DNA of 15,563 bases from JAKBCQ01 sp021807585 (GTDB taxonomy: Bacteria > Planctomycetota > Planctomycetia > Isosphaerales > Isosphaeraceae): contig DAHWFG010000426.1 of NCBI GenBank assembly GCA_027325115.1, positions 1 through 15,563 on the forward strand. The letters are read 5' to 3'. Below the pieces are notes generated by a model. The model did no database searches and had not been told where the DNA came from. It saw only the letters and a list, made by a program, of their open reading frames with translations. Below are positions 6,277 through 15,538 of this stretch, in pieces (position 1 is the stretch's first letter; each line of letters opens with the position of its first letter). A program made the translations under genes and the position numbers.

Positions 6277-7584
6277 GTGAAGCTCGCACTGCATAAAGCC
6301 GAGCCGAGGATCGTGATTGCGCCGCCGGGACCGATCGCGGCCGAGTGGCTTGAACGCGATCAAGCGGTGATGTCGCCTTCGTACACTCGGATGTACCCGC
6401 TCGTCGTTAGGCGAGGGCGCGGGGCGATGATCGAAGACGTGGACGGCAATCGCTTTCTCGATTTCACCGCGGGGATCGCGGTCACCGCGGTCGGGCATTG
6501 TCATCCCAAGGTCGTCCGCGCGATCCGTCTTCAAGCGGGTCGATTGATCCACATGTCCGGAACCGACTTTTACTACGCGCCTCAGGTGATGCTCGCCGAG
6601 AAGCTCGCCGAACTCGCTCCCGGGGATGAACCGAAGCGCGTCTTCTTTACCAACAGCGGCGCCGAGGCGATCGAAGCCGCGTTGAAATTGGCTCGTCATC
6701 ACACAAAAAGGCCCCGCGCGATGGCCTTCCTCCATGCTTTCCACGGACGCACTTACGGAGCGCTTTCGCTCAGCGGTTCCAAAACCATCCAACGCCGCGG
6801 ATTCTCCCCCCTCGTTCCTGAAATCCATCACGCCAAATATGGAGATCTTTCAAGCGTTTATGCGCTTTTGAAAACAACATGCCCTCCCGACGAACTCGCG
6901 GCGATCTTCGTCGAGCCGATTCAAGGCGAGGGAGGGTATATCGTGCCGCCCGCCGATTTTTTGCCCGGTTTGCGCGAACTTTGCGATCGCCACGGCGTTT
7001 TACTTGTGTTCGACGAGGTGCAATCGGGAATCGGCCGGACGGGCAAGATGTTCGCCTCGGAACATTGGGGGGTCGCGGCGGATATCGTTTGTTTGGCGAA
7101 AGGGCTGGCGAACGGCTTGCCGCTGGGAGCGATCATCGCCAGGGAATCGGTGATGGATTGGCCGAGCGGCAGCCACGCTTCGACGTTCGGCGGCAATCCC
7201 GTCGCGTGCGCCGCGGCGATCGAAACGATCAAACTCGTCGAAACACGTTATCGGCGGAACGCCGTCAAACGAGGAACCGAACTCATCGAAGGGCTGAGGC
7301 GGATTTCGGCTCGCTACGATTTTATTCGAGAGGTTCGCGGCAAGGGGCTGATGATCGGCATGGAAACGACCGAACGCGGCGAACCCGCTCCCGCGATTCG
7401 CGATCGCATCGTCGCCGAGGCGTTCGAACGCGGCCTCCTCTTGCTGCCGTGCGGCCAAAGCACCGTGCGATTCTGTCCGCCCCTTTGCCTCTCACGCAGA
7501 CAGGTGGAAATCGGCGTCGCCCTGGTCGCCGATGTTCTCGAAGCGATCCGCGCCGCGCGGCTCGGCTTTGATTCAAGAAATTAA
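6277..7584 (+). CDS. Class III PLP-dependent aminotransferase (acetylornithine/GABA aminotransferase family)
   Basis: 435 residues. Class III features are present in order: DGNRFLDFTAGIAV (57-70), NSGAEAIEAALKLARHH (about 126-142), HAFHGRTYGALSLSG, the cofactor Asp246 in FDEVQSGIGRTG, and the Schiff-base lysine Lys275 in CLAKGLANGLPLG. The long N-terminus (PGPIAAEWLERDQAVMSPSY) resembles the archaeal/bacterial group that includes 4-aminobutyrate aminotransferases and some amino-acid racemases more than plain ArgD. The reaction is therefore amino-group transfer, or racemisation, on an uncertain substrate, with pyridoxal phosphate, in the cytoplasm. The start is GTG 6277, with GAGGAGG five bases before it, behind a strong promoter. 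No arginine-pathway genes are adjacent. The stop codon overlaps that of the convergent gluQ in a shared TTAA. Confidence 0.9.
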   Translation: MKLALHKAEPRIVIAPPGPIAAEWLERDQAVMSPSYTRMYPLVVRRGRGAMIEDVDGNRFLDFTAGIAVTAVGHCHPKVVRAIRLQAGRLIHMSGTDFYYAPQVMLAEKLAELAPGDEPKRVFFTNSGAEAIEAALKLARHHTKRPRAMAFLHAFHGRTYGALSLSGSKTIQRRGFSPLVPEIHHAKYGDLSSVYALLKTTCPPDELAAIFVEPIQGEGGYIVPPADFLPGLRELCDRHGVLLVFDEVQSGIGRTGKMFASEHWGVAADIVCLAKGLANGLPLGAIIARESVMDWPSGSHASTFGGNPVACAAAIETIKLVETRYRRNAVKRGTELIEGLRRISARYDFIREVRGKGLMIGMETTERGEPAPAIRDRIVAEAFERGLLLLPCGQSTVRFCPPLCLSRRQVEIGVALVADVLEAIRAARLGFDSRN

Positions 7585-8582
7585 TACACAAGCTTTTGAA
7601 GAAATTCTGGCGTGACGATCCACTTCTTTCGAGGGATCGCTTTTAGGTCGAATCGGTCGATCCAATCGGCGGGACGCGAGCGAACGATTTCGGTCGTCAG
7701 CCCGCATTCGCGCGCCAGCGCGCCGATCAGCCGGAGGGGATCGGCGCCGCGATCGAGCAGCGATCGCACCGTGATCGAAGCGTCGCGTTTGGCGAGCCTT
7801 CGGCCCGCCGAGTCGTAACCCAATGGAATATGAGCGAAATCAGGAGGTGAAAACTGAAACGCGCGATACAGCGCGATCTGGCGCGGCGTGCTCGCGACGA
7901 GGTCGTCGCCGCGAACGACCTGGTTGATTCTCATGAGCGCGTCGTCGACCGTAACCGCGAGCTGATACGCGGGGGCGAATCGGCCTTGCGCACGATCGAC
8001 CCGCGCGACGACGAAATCCCCCCCGGCGAGCGAAAGATCGATCGCGCGGCGGCCGAGCACGAGGTCGTCCCACGCGATCGGCGTCGCATTCACACGGAAT
8101 CGCCACGCGAACGAATCGACCCGCAATCTCACCGCGTCCGCCGCGGAACGCGCCGAGCACGCGCCGGGATATCGCGGCGGCTCGTCGGCCGCGTGCGGCG
8201 CCGAAGCCGCTCGTTCAATATCGCCGCGCGTGCACGTACACGGATAAACGCGCTCATATTCAATCAATCGATCAAGATATTCTTGATAAATATCAAAACG
8301 TTTTGATTGAATATAAGCCGCGGCGGGACCTCCGCGATCGGGGCCCTCGTCCCAATCCAATCCGAGGGCTCTTAAATCGGCGATCACGGCCTGCGCCGAT
8401 CCGGGCCGAACGCGAGTCGCATCAATATCTTCGATGCGGAGAGTGATTGATCCCCCGTCGCGCCGCGCCGCGAGCCACGCGATCAGGAACGATCGCGCAT
8501 GACCAAGGTGCAGCGACCCCGTCGGCGAAGGGGCGAGCCTGCCTCGGGTTCGACCCGTTCGATGCTGGAAGTCGATTGCCAT
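7581..8582 (-). CDS. gluQ: Glutamyl-Q tRNA(Asp) synthetase
   Basis: 333 residues. It has the class I synthetase catalytic core of glutamyl-tRNA synthetase but stops before an anticodon-binding domain, as in GluQ-RS. Visible motifs: RLAPSPTGSLHLGHAR with the HIGH-equivalent HLGH (25-28), the KMSKS-equivalent RLAKRD (262-267), and zinc ligands Cys115, Cys117, Tyr138 and Cys142 in CTC...YPGAC. The enzyme activates glutamate without tRNA and attaches it to queuosine at position 34 of tRNA-Asp. The ATG is the complement of 8580-8582; no good ribosome-binding site is seen. It is slightly longer than the E. coli enzyme (about 308 residues). Residues 90-109 are encoded by an AT-rich, palindrome-dense patch unlike the rest of the gene. 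Its 3' end overlaps the aminotransferase stop by four bases, so the two transcripts must converge. Confidence 0.93.
   Translation of the reverse strand: MAIDFQHRTGRTRGRLAPSPTGSLHLGHARSFLIAWLAARRDGGSITLRIEDIDATRVRPGSAQAVIADLRALGLDWDEGPDRGGPAAAYIQSKRFDIYQEYLDRLIEYERVYPCTCTRGDIERAASAPHAADEPPRYPGACSARSAADAVRLRVDSFAWRFRVNATPIAWDDLVLGRRAIDLSLAGGDFVVARVDRAQGRFAPAYQLAVTVDDALMRINQVVRGDDLVASTPRQIALYRAFQFSPPDFAHIPLGYDSAGRRLAKRDASITVRSLLDRGADPLRLIGALARECGLTTEIVRSRPADWIDRFDLKAIPRKKWIVTPEFLQKLVY
8256..8314. repeat. Nested palindromes inside gluQ
   Basis: A perfect 12-bp inverted repeat, ATATTCAATCAA (8256-8267) and TTGATTGAATAT (8303-8314), encloses ATCAAGA/TCTTGAT (8271-8287), the overlapping alternative TTGATA/TATCAA (8283-8296) and the perfect palindrome AAAACGTTTT (8295-8304). 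The patch is much richer in AT than the flanks, yet the reading frame is unbroken. Confidence 0.75.
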
Positions 8583-8697
8583 CGGGATTCACGCGAACCT
8601 TACGCTTCTGAATGTTTGGATTTCGAGCCGATTCTGAAACCGCGCGACGAATCGCGTAGTATTTTACCGGTAGGAATGCGGAGCGATACGCGAACGT

Positions 8698-8702
8698 GGG
8701 AG
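8698..8702 (+). promoter_or_regulatory. Ribosome-binding site choosing the start at 8712
   Basis: GGGAG ends nine bases before ATG 8712. It places the start directly before a signal peptide and argues against the upstream in-frame ATG codons at 8499 and 8676. Confidence 0.6.
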
Positions 8703-8711
8703 ATTCGGTCG

Positions 8712-10043
8712 ATGATTCGAAGCACCTGGTGGATTTTCGCGGCTATGGCGGTCGGAATGGTTTCGACGGCGCGCGGCGGCGAGCCGACTTATCACCGCGA
8801 CGTCGAGCCTTTGATCCAAAAGCATTGTCAGGATTGCCACCGCCCCGGTCAGGTCGCTCCGTTCTCTCTCCTCACCTACGAACAGGCTCGCAAGCGGGGA
8901 TCGGACATCGCCGAGATCATCGAACGCCGCGCGATGCCGCCGTGGCCGATCTCGACAACCGTCGGCGGGCCGTTCCGCGATGCGCGGGTGCTCGCCGAGA
9001 ACGACATCGAAACGATTCAAAAATGGGTCGAGGCCGATTGTCCAGAGGGGGACGCGAAGGACGCTCCCGCGCCGCGCGATTTTTCTTCGAGTTGGACTCT
9101 CGGCGAACCCGATCTCATCCTCAAGCCGAGCGTTCCCTTTGAACTCGGCGCCGCGGGGAGCGACGAATTCCTTGTGTTCGTCATCCCTTCCGGACTCGTC
9201 GAAGGCAAATGGATCACCGCGATCGATTATCGACCCGGCAATCCTAAAATTGTTCATCACATTCTGGGAGCGTTCGACGTTTCGGGCGCGGCGCGGAAGA
9301 AGGACGAAGCCGAGCCCGGCCCCGGATTTCGGTCGTTCGGCGGCTTCGGCGTGCTTCCCGCGGGAACCCTCGGCGGCTGGGCGCCGGGCAAGATCGCGCA
9401 CGTCATGCCCGAAGGCGTGGGGAAGTACATCCCCGCGGGCGCCGATATTCTGTTACAAGTGCATTATCATAAAAACGGCAAAAACGAGCGAGACGCGTCT
9501 GCAATCGGACTCTATTTCTCCAAAAAGCCGATCGACAAGCTGCTCCGCGGGGCTCTCATCCCGACCGGGCTCGAGATTCGCAACGAATTAAGGCACAAGT
9601 TCCGCATTCCCAAAAACGAAGCGCGCCACGAATTCCGCGCAACCTGGACCGCGACCTACGACGCTCACCTGATCGGCATGACCCCGCACATGCATTGGCT
9701 TGGAAAAGATTTCACCCTCGTCGCGACCAAACCCGACGGCTCGAAACGAACGCTGATCCAGGTCGACCGGTGGAACTTCAATTGGCAAGGAAGCTACGAA
9801 TTCATCGATCCCGTCGCGATCCCCAAGGGAACCAGGTTCGATCTCGTCGCGCATTTCGACAACACCGCCGATAATCCCGCCAATCCTCATTCACCCCCCG
9901 TCGACGTCACCTGGGGCGAACAAACGACCGACGAAATGTGCATCGGCTTCCTCCAACTGACGAGCGACGCCGAACGCCTTGAGAACAAACCGCCCCCCAT
10001 GCTGCAAAGCTTGATCATGCGAGCGCGCAATCGAAATCGATGA
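8712..10043 (+). CDS. Exported c-type haem protein fused to a PHM-like copper type II monooxygenase fold
   Basis: 443 residues from ATG 8712. Residues 1-22 (MIRSTWWIFAAMAVGMVSTA) form a signal peptide. A short haem domain follows, with CQDCH at 39-43 and the conserved PFSLLTYEQARKRG and MPPWP segments. The C-terminal two-thirds resembles copper type II ascorbate-dependent monooxygenases (peptidylglycine hydroxylase/dopamine hydroxylase fold). Candidate CuH ligands are His182-His183 (VHHIL) and a His in VHYH (251-253); candidate CuM ligands are His326 and His328 (PHMHW) and Met409 (DEMC). All expected ligand positions are filled, so an active binuclear copper site is plausible; bacterial members have no settled substrate. 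It should act in the periplasm. The longer frame from 8499 would overlap gluQ and bury the signal peptide. The nearest neighbour, gluQ, is divergent and unrelated. Confidence 0.85.
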   Translation: MIRSTWWIFAAMAVGMVSTARGGEPTYHRDVEPLIQKHCQDCHRPGQVAPFSLLTYEQARKRGSDIAEIIERRAMPPWPISTTVGGPFRDARVLAENDIETIQKWVEADCPEGDAKDAPAPRDFSSSWTLGEPDLILKPSVPFELGAAGSDEFLVFVIPSGLVEGKWITAIDYRPGNPKIVHHILGAFDVSGAARKKDEAEPGPGFRSFGGFGVLPAGTLGGWAPGKIAHVMPEGVGKYIPAGADILLQVHYHKNGKNERDASAIGLYFSKKPIDKLLRGALIPTGLEIRNELRHKFRIPKNEARHEFRATWTATYDAHLIGMTPHMHWLGKDFTLVATKPDGSKRTLIQVDRWNFNWQGSYEFIDPVAIPKGTRFDLVAHFDNTADNPANPHSPPVDVTWGEQTTDEMCIGFLQLTSDAERLENKPPPMLQSLIMRARNRNR

Positions 10044-10086
10044 GTTTGATCGATTCTTGTTGAATCTCAATCATACGCATTCCGCA

Positions 10087-10118
10087 CGGCAAGCGATCTT
10101 CAACGAATCGACTTGCCG
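10087..10118. other. Stem-loop downstream of the haem/copper gene
   Basis: CGGCAAGCGAT (10087-10097) pairs with ATCG (10107-10110) and CTTGCCG (10112-10118), with one bulged A at 10111 and a 9-nt loop. No T-run follows. It may end the upstream transcript or protect its 3' end; a small GATTC/GAATC hairpin (10052-10066) precedes it. Confidence 0.4.
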
Positions 10119-10149
10119 GCGTTTGATGAATTGATCGTCGCGTTCGGGT

Positions 10150-10172
10150 CGACGAAATCGATCGTTTCGTCG
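10150..10172. other. Stem-loop upstream of mnmG
   Basis: CGACGAAA (10150-10157) and TTTCGTCG (10165-10172) form a perfect 8-bp stem around the 7-nt loop TCGATCG. It has no T-run and lies about 75 bp before the mnmG start, so it could be a terminator or part of the mnmG leader. Confidence 0.4.
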
Positions 10173-10245
10173 CGTACCGCTTCGCGCCCCCCGGTCGAGC
10201 CGTTAAGATGTGAGGAGAAGTTAAGGAATAGGATCGAACACTTTT

Positions 10246-12309
<2,064 letters not shown>

Positions 12310-12618
12310 GGAATTCAACGCGATTTTCCTCCGGGTTGACACGGTCGGCACAGAACCTATAATTGGCAGCGTCGGTAAGATCGGTAATCTTGCTAGCCTT
12401 AGTCGAGTTTAACGACTTGACAATTCTTTTTATTTAGGGGTTTTGGTCATAATGCGGTTTTCCGACGTCGCGTGGCCACAATCAAACCGCGGCGCGGCTG
12501 AGACGAGACACGGAGGCTTAAGCGGCGCGGAATTTGGGAGATCGGGAGGGTCGAGACCGACCCCCGCGCCGATTCAGGGAACGATCGGGCGTCATGCTCG
12601 AGATGGGATCCACCCGAA
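12310..12618 (+). other. Leader region of the response-regulator gene
   Basis: 309 bp holding a strong promoter (12336-12363) and then about 250 nt of probable leader. Stem-loops in it: AAGAT/ATCTT, AGTCG/CGACT (12401-12405, 12413-12417) followed within about ten bases by the T-rich stretch 12425-12434, GCGGTTT/AAACCGC (12454-12460, 12484-12490), and GGGTCG/CGACCC with loop AGAC. It also contains a 56-codon ORF running into the next start codon. Confidence 0.55.
12336..12363 (+). promoter_or_regulatory. Sigma70-type promoter upstream of the response regulator
   Basis: A perfect TTGACA (12336-12341) and a perfect TATAAT (12358-12363) are separated by 16 bp. Transcription should start near 12370, about 250 nt before the response-regulator ATG. 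The spacer begins CGGTCG, as in the promoter at 6211. Confidence 0.85.
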
Positions 12619-12622
12619 ATGA
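12452..12622 (+). CDS. Possible small leader ORF overlapping the response-regulator start
   Basis: An uninterrupted 56-codon frame runs from ATG 12452 to TGA 12620-12622. The stop overlaps the response-regulator ATG (12619-12621) as ATGA, the usual geometry of translational coupling. AGGGG (12436-12440) lies eleven bases upstream, a weak ribosome-binding site. The predicted peptide begins MRFSDVAWPQSNRG, is rich in Gly/Arg/Pro, has no recognisable domain, and uses some codons unusual here (AGA three times, TTA), which argues against a long-standing gene. It could be a regulatory leader peptide whose translation feeds ribosomes to the regulator, or an accident in GC-rich DNA. Confidence 0.25.
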   Translation: MRFSDVAWPQSNRGAAETRHGGLSGAEFGRSGGSRPTPAPIQGTIGRHARDGIHPK

Positions 12623-13197
12623 AGACGGTGTTCACAACGGGCGAAGCGGCCAAGATTTGCAAGGTAAGCCAACAAACGATTATTCGTTGTTTTGACAACG
12701 GACAATTGAAGGGTTTCCGCGTCCCCGGATCGCGCTTTCGCCGCATTCCGCGCGAAGCGCTCCATCGGTTCATGAAAGACAACGGCATCCCGACCGACGC
12801 TCTCGAAACCGGTAAACGCCGGCTCCTGATCGTCGACGACGACGAGGCCGTCGTCGAACTCTTGACCGATTTCCTCAAAGCCGACAAACGCTTTGAATTG
12901 AAATCGGTCGACAACGGCTTCGCGGCGGGGCTTCAGGCCAAGGAATACCACCCCGAACTCATCATCCTCGACGTCATGCTCCCCGATATCAACGGCAAGG
13001 CGGTCTGCGAACTCGTTCGTCATGATCCGTCACTTGCGGATATCAAAATTATCTGCATCTCCGGTATGATCGAGGAGGATAAAATCGCCGAGCTCAAGGC
13101 CGCCGGCGCCGACGATTTCATGGGAAAACCCCTTGATATCGATGAACTGATCGTCCGAATCGTTAAGTTGCTTGATATGGAATCGGAATTCGCTTGA
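12619..13197 (+). CDS. Response regulator with N-terminal excisionase/MerR-type HTH and C-terminal receiver
   Basis: 192 residues. Residues 1-50 (FTTGEAAKICKVSQQTIIRC, then a GSRFRRIPREAL wing) form a helix-turn-helix of the excisionase/MerR kind. Residues 67-188 are a receiver domain: acidic pocket Asp73-Asp75, phosphoacceptor Asp118 in LDVMLPD, Ser148 at the Thr/Ser switch position, and Lys170 in GKPLD. The order is reversed from most DNA-binding response regulators, where the receiver comes first. Phosphorylation at Asp118 should alter dimerisation or DNA binding. It is probably controlled by the histidine kinase 56 bp downstream. No good ribosome-binding site precedes ATG 12619, which fits coupling to an upstream ORF. 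Its promoter is strong and its leader long. Domain calls are firm; targets are unknown. Confidence 0.9.
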   Translation: MKTVFTTGEAAKICKVSQQTIIRCFDNGQLKGFRVPGSRFRRIPREALHRFMKDNGIPTDALETGKRRLLIVDDDEAVVELLTDFLKADKRFELKSVDNGFAAGLQAKEYHPELIILDVMLPDINGKAVCELVRHDPSLADIKIICISGMIEEDKIAELKAAGADDFMGKPLDIDELIVRIVKLLDMESEFA

Positions 13198-13235
13198 ACT
13201 CGACCGATCGGTCGCGCGAACGGTCGAACCAACGC

Positions 13236-13243
13236 GGGAAGGA
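13236..13243 (+). promoter_or_regulatory. Ribosome-binding site choosing the kinase start at 13254
   Basis: GGGAAGGA ends ten bases before ATG 13254. This favours that start over the in-frame TTG at 13194, which overlaps the response-regulator stop codon. Confidence 0.6.
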
Positions 13244-13253
13244 CCCCGTCGCG

Positions 13254-14918
13254 ATGTCGACCTTCACCCCCCACGACCGCGGCCTCGATCGTTCAACCGA
13301 TCCCCCACACTCCCGAGCGGCGATCCCGATCCCAATCCGCCCCCAATCCCTCCGAAGCCGCGCCCAATCCGCGCACGCGACCGCGCCCCAGTTCCTCCAA
13401 ACCGCCGCGATCGACCCGGGCTTCGCACTCGCAAGATCGTTCGTCAAAGCCCACCAAGATTATGATCGTATCCTAATATCTTGTTCTTTTTGGACCGAAT
13501 CGACCGCCGCGATCGAACGGTTGTGGCGGCACGGAGTCGCGGCTTCGCTCGCCGCCGCCGCGATCGCCCGCCACGAAAATCGATCCGATTCCGAAAATCT
13601 CTCTAAATTTGCACTTGTTCATCAACTTGGCTATTGGCTGATCGCCGCGAACGACCCGCCCCTCCTCGAAGCGCTCTTCGCCGAACGCGACCCCGCCCGC
13701 AGGAGACGACTCGAACGCAACCGGCTCGGCGCCGACTCCGCGAACTTCGCCGCCGATTGGGCCGAGCGGTCCCGCGTCGATCCCGCGCTCGTCGACGCCT
13801 GCAGGCTCCACGCCAGACCACTCTCGTGCTGGCAAGACGCCGCGGTCGACCCCCGTTCGCTCGCAATCCTCCAAAAAGCGTTCCGCATCGCCGAACAAAC
13901 CCCCTGGGCCCTCTTCGCCGACCCGATCGCCTCCGACAAACCCCGGTTCCAAAAACTCGTCGCCAATGTCGAGCATCTATGCCGCGATCGACTCGTCGCC
14001 GATCCCGTCTCCACGCTAGAAATCCACTTATTCCGCGATGCTACAATCCTTAAACATGAAAACGCTAAATTATTACAGGATAATGATTTACTTAAGAAAA
14101 GATTGATCGCTTCCGAGCGCGAGATCGACCGGATCGAACGACGCTCTCGCCGCGAGCTCGAACGGAAAAAACTCGCCGCGCTCGCCCAATTCGCCGCCGG
14201 GCTCGGCCACGAACTCAACAACCCCCTCGCGGTGATTCTCGGTCGCGCTCAACTCCTCCGATCCCCGACGCGAAAGCTCGACGCCGACGCAATCAAATCG
14301 GTTCAAGCAATCATCGATCAGGCGATCCGAGGATCACGCATGATCAAAGATCTCATGGGAGTCGCCGGCGGTTTCGCGATCCGAATCCGCGACTGCCGAC
14401 CCAACGCGATCCTCCGTGCCGCCGTCGCCGACCTGCAATCCGACCTCCAGGCCAAAAACATCGCGCTCGTACTCGATCTCGATCCCAAATTCGATCGCGG
14501 CCCGATCGCTTCCGATCCCGACGCCCTCGCGCATCTCGCCGAAACCTTCCTCCGCAACGCGATCGAGGCGACCGAAACCGGTCGTCGCGTAAAAATCCGT
14601 TCAGCCTTTAAATATAATCGAATGATCTGGTCGTTTTGGAACGAGCGTCCTCCGCTCGCCGCCGACGTGATCGAACGCCTGTTCGATCCGTTCTTCTGCG
14701 GTCGAGAGGCGGGTCGAGGGCTCGGCTTGGGGTTGCCCAGAGCCGCGCGAATCGTCCGCGACCTCGGCGGGTCGATCCGCTTCCGATCCCCGTCGAACGA
14801 AGGCGTGCTGTTCGTCGTCGTTTTACCGATCAAAAAGAACCAGGAGCCGCCTCGGCGAGGTCGCGATATCGCCGATCCTCAAGCCGAAACCGCTCCGGGT
14901 AATCGACCCAATCGTTGA
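13254..14918 (+). CDS. Soluble sensor histidine kinase with degenerate HD/HDOD-like N-terminal domain
   Basis: 554 residues from ATG 13254, without membrane segments. After a Pro/Arg-rich disordered start (1-45), residues about 65-230 look like an HD/HDOD-type helical domain: LWRHGVAASLAAAAIARH, then VHQLGYWL where a canonical HD protein has HDLG, and SANFAADWAERSRVDPALVDACRLH. The metal-binding Asp is replaced by Gln, so it is probably a sensing or scaffolding domain. A charged coiled coil (about 262-312) leads to HisKA, with phospho-acceptor His319 in GLGHELNNPLAVILGRAQ. The ATPase domain has the N-box FLRNAIEA (Asn435) and the G-box GRGLGLGL (487-494). It lies 56 bp after the response regulator, its likely partner. 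An in-frame TTG at 13194 is possible but has no ribosome-binding site. The signal sensed is unknown; it should be cytoplasmic. Confidence 0.88.
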   Translation: MSTFTPHDRGLDRSTDPPHSRAAIPIPIRPQSLRSRAQSAHATAPQFLQTAAIDPGFALARSFVKAHQDYDRILISCSFWTESTAAIERLWRHGVAASLAAAAIARHENRSDSENLSKFALVHQLGYWLIAANDPPLLEALFAERDPARRRRLERNRLGADSANFAADWAERSRVDPALVDACRLHARPLSCWQDAAVDPRSLAILQKAFRIAEQTPWALFADPIASDKPRFQKLVANVEHLCRDRLVADPVSTLEIHLFRDATILKHENAKLLQDNDLLKKRLIASEREIDRIERRSRRELERKKLAALAQFAAGLGHELNNPLAVILGRAQLLRSPTRKLDADAIKSVQAIIDQAIRGSRMIKDLMGVAGGFAIRIRDCRPNAILRAAVADLQSDLQAKNIALVLDLDPKFDRGPIASDPDALAHLAETFLRNAIEATETGRRVKIRSAFKYNRMIWSFWNERPPLAADVIERLFDPFFCGREAGRGLGLGLPRAARIVRDLGGSIRFRSPSNEGVLFVVVLPIKKNQEPPRRGRDIADPQAETAPGNRPNR

Positions 14919-14921
14919 GAC

Positions 14922-14947
14922 GATCGAGCGAGCGAAATCGCTCGATC
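14922..14947. terminator. Perfect 10-bp stem-loop between convergent kinase and tpx genes
   Basis: GATCGAGCGA (14922-14931) and TCGCTCGATC (14938-14947) pair perfectly around the loop GCGAAA. It starts three bases after the kinase stop and lies 25 bases from the end of tpx, so it can serve both convergent transcripts. Neither strand has a T-run after it, so an intrinsic terminator is not proven. Confidence 0.5.
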
Positions 14948-14971
14948 ATGCTCTTATGCCAGAATTTGAAT

Positions 14972-15499
14972 TCAACCGACGGCTTTCTTGAGCGCGTCGA
15001 TCGCCGCGTCGTAGTTCGGCTCCTGAGCGATCTCGGGGACGATTTCCACATAAGTAATTTTATCGTGTGCGTCGACGACGAACACCGCGCGGGCGAGGAG
15101 GGGAATCGGCAGCCCCTGGATGAGGACGCCGAAGCTCTTGCCAAAGCTCTGATCGTGGACGTCGGAGAGGTTCGCGAGGTTGGCGATCTTGTTATCCGTG
15201 CAGAATCGAGCCTGCGCGAACGGCAAATCGAGACTAACCGTGAAGGGGGCGAGCTTATCCCCCATCGACGCGAGCGATTCGGCGAATCTCTTGGTTTGGA
15301 TGCTGCAAACGGGGGTGTCGAGCGAGGGGACGACGTTGAAGAGACGCGTCTTGCCCGCCGAATCGGCGAGTTTGACGATCGCGAGCCCCGCCCCCACGCA
15401 CGTGAAATCAGGGGCTTTATCGCCGGGTTTGAGCTTCGGTCCGACCAATTCGATCGGATTCCCACGGAACGTCACTTCTCCCTTGCGCGTTTCGCTCAT
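14972..15499 (-). CDS. tpx: Thiol peroxidase (atypical 2-Cys peroxiredoxin)
   Basis: 175 residues from the ATG complementary to 15497-15499. The start VTFRGNPIELVG is typical of Tpx. Peroxidatic Cys65 sits in SLDTPVCSIQTKRF with Thr62, and resolving Cys100 in FAQARFC; the 35-residue spacing equals that of the E. coli enzyme (Cys61/Cys95) within one position. It reduces hydrogen peroxide and alkyl hydroperoxides using thioredoxin. Upstream in-frame ATGs exist at 15508 and 15538, but GAGGA lies nine bases before the chosen ATG and directly abuts the one at 15508. The promoter lies at or beyond the window edge. The gene converges on the histidine kinase. Confidence 0.95.
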   Translation of the reverse strand: MSETRKGEVTFRGNPIELVGPKLKPGDKAPDFTCVGAGLAIVKLADSAGKTRLFNVVPSLDTPVCSIQTKRFAESLASMGDKLAPFTVSLDLPFAQARFCTDNKIANLANLSDVHDQSFGKSFGVLIQGLPIPLLARAVFVVDAHDKITYVEIVPEIAQEPNYDAAIDALKKAVG

Positions 15500-15508
15500 C
15501 GTCGGCAT

Positions 15509-15513
15509 TCCTC
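15509..15513 (-). promoter_or_regulatory. Ribosome-binding site choosing the tpx start at 15499
   Basis: On the minus strand GAGGA ends nine bases before the ATG at 15499. It touches the alternative ATG at 15508, leaving no room for initiation there. Confidence 0.65.
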
Positions 15514-15538
15514 GTTGAAAGCGTGATTCGGTGTGCAT

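Noticed and set aside
8499..8711. N-terminal extension of the haem/copper protein
   Set aside because: It would overlap gluQ antisense and place the signal peptide 71 residues inside the protein; GGGAG before ATG 8712 is the better start signal.
12425..12434. A defined small RNA ending at the T-rich stretch after 12370
   Set aside because: The preceding stem is only 5 bp and the T-stretch is interrupted, so a separate ncRNA gene could not be supported; kept only as part of the leader finding.
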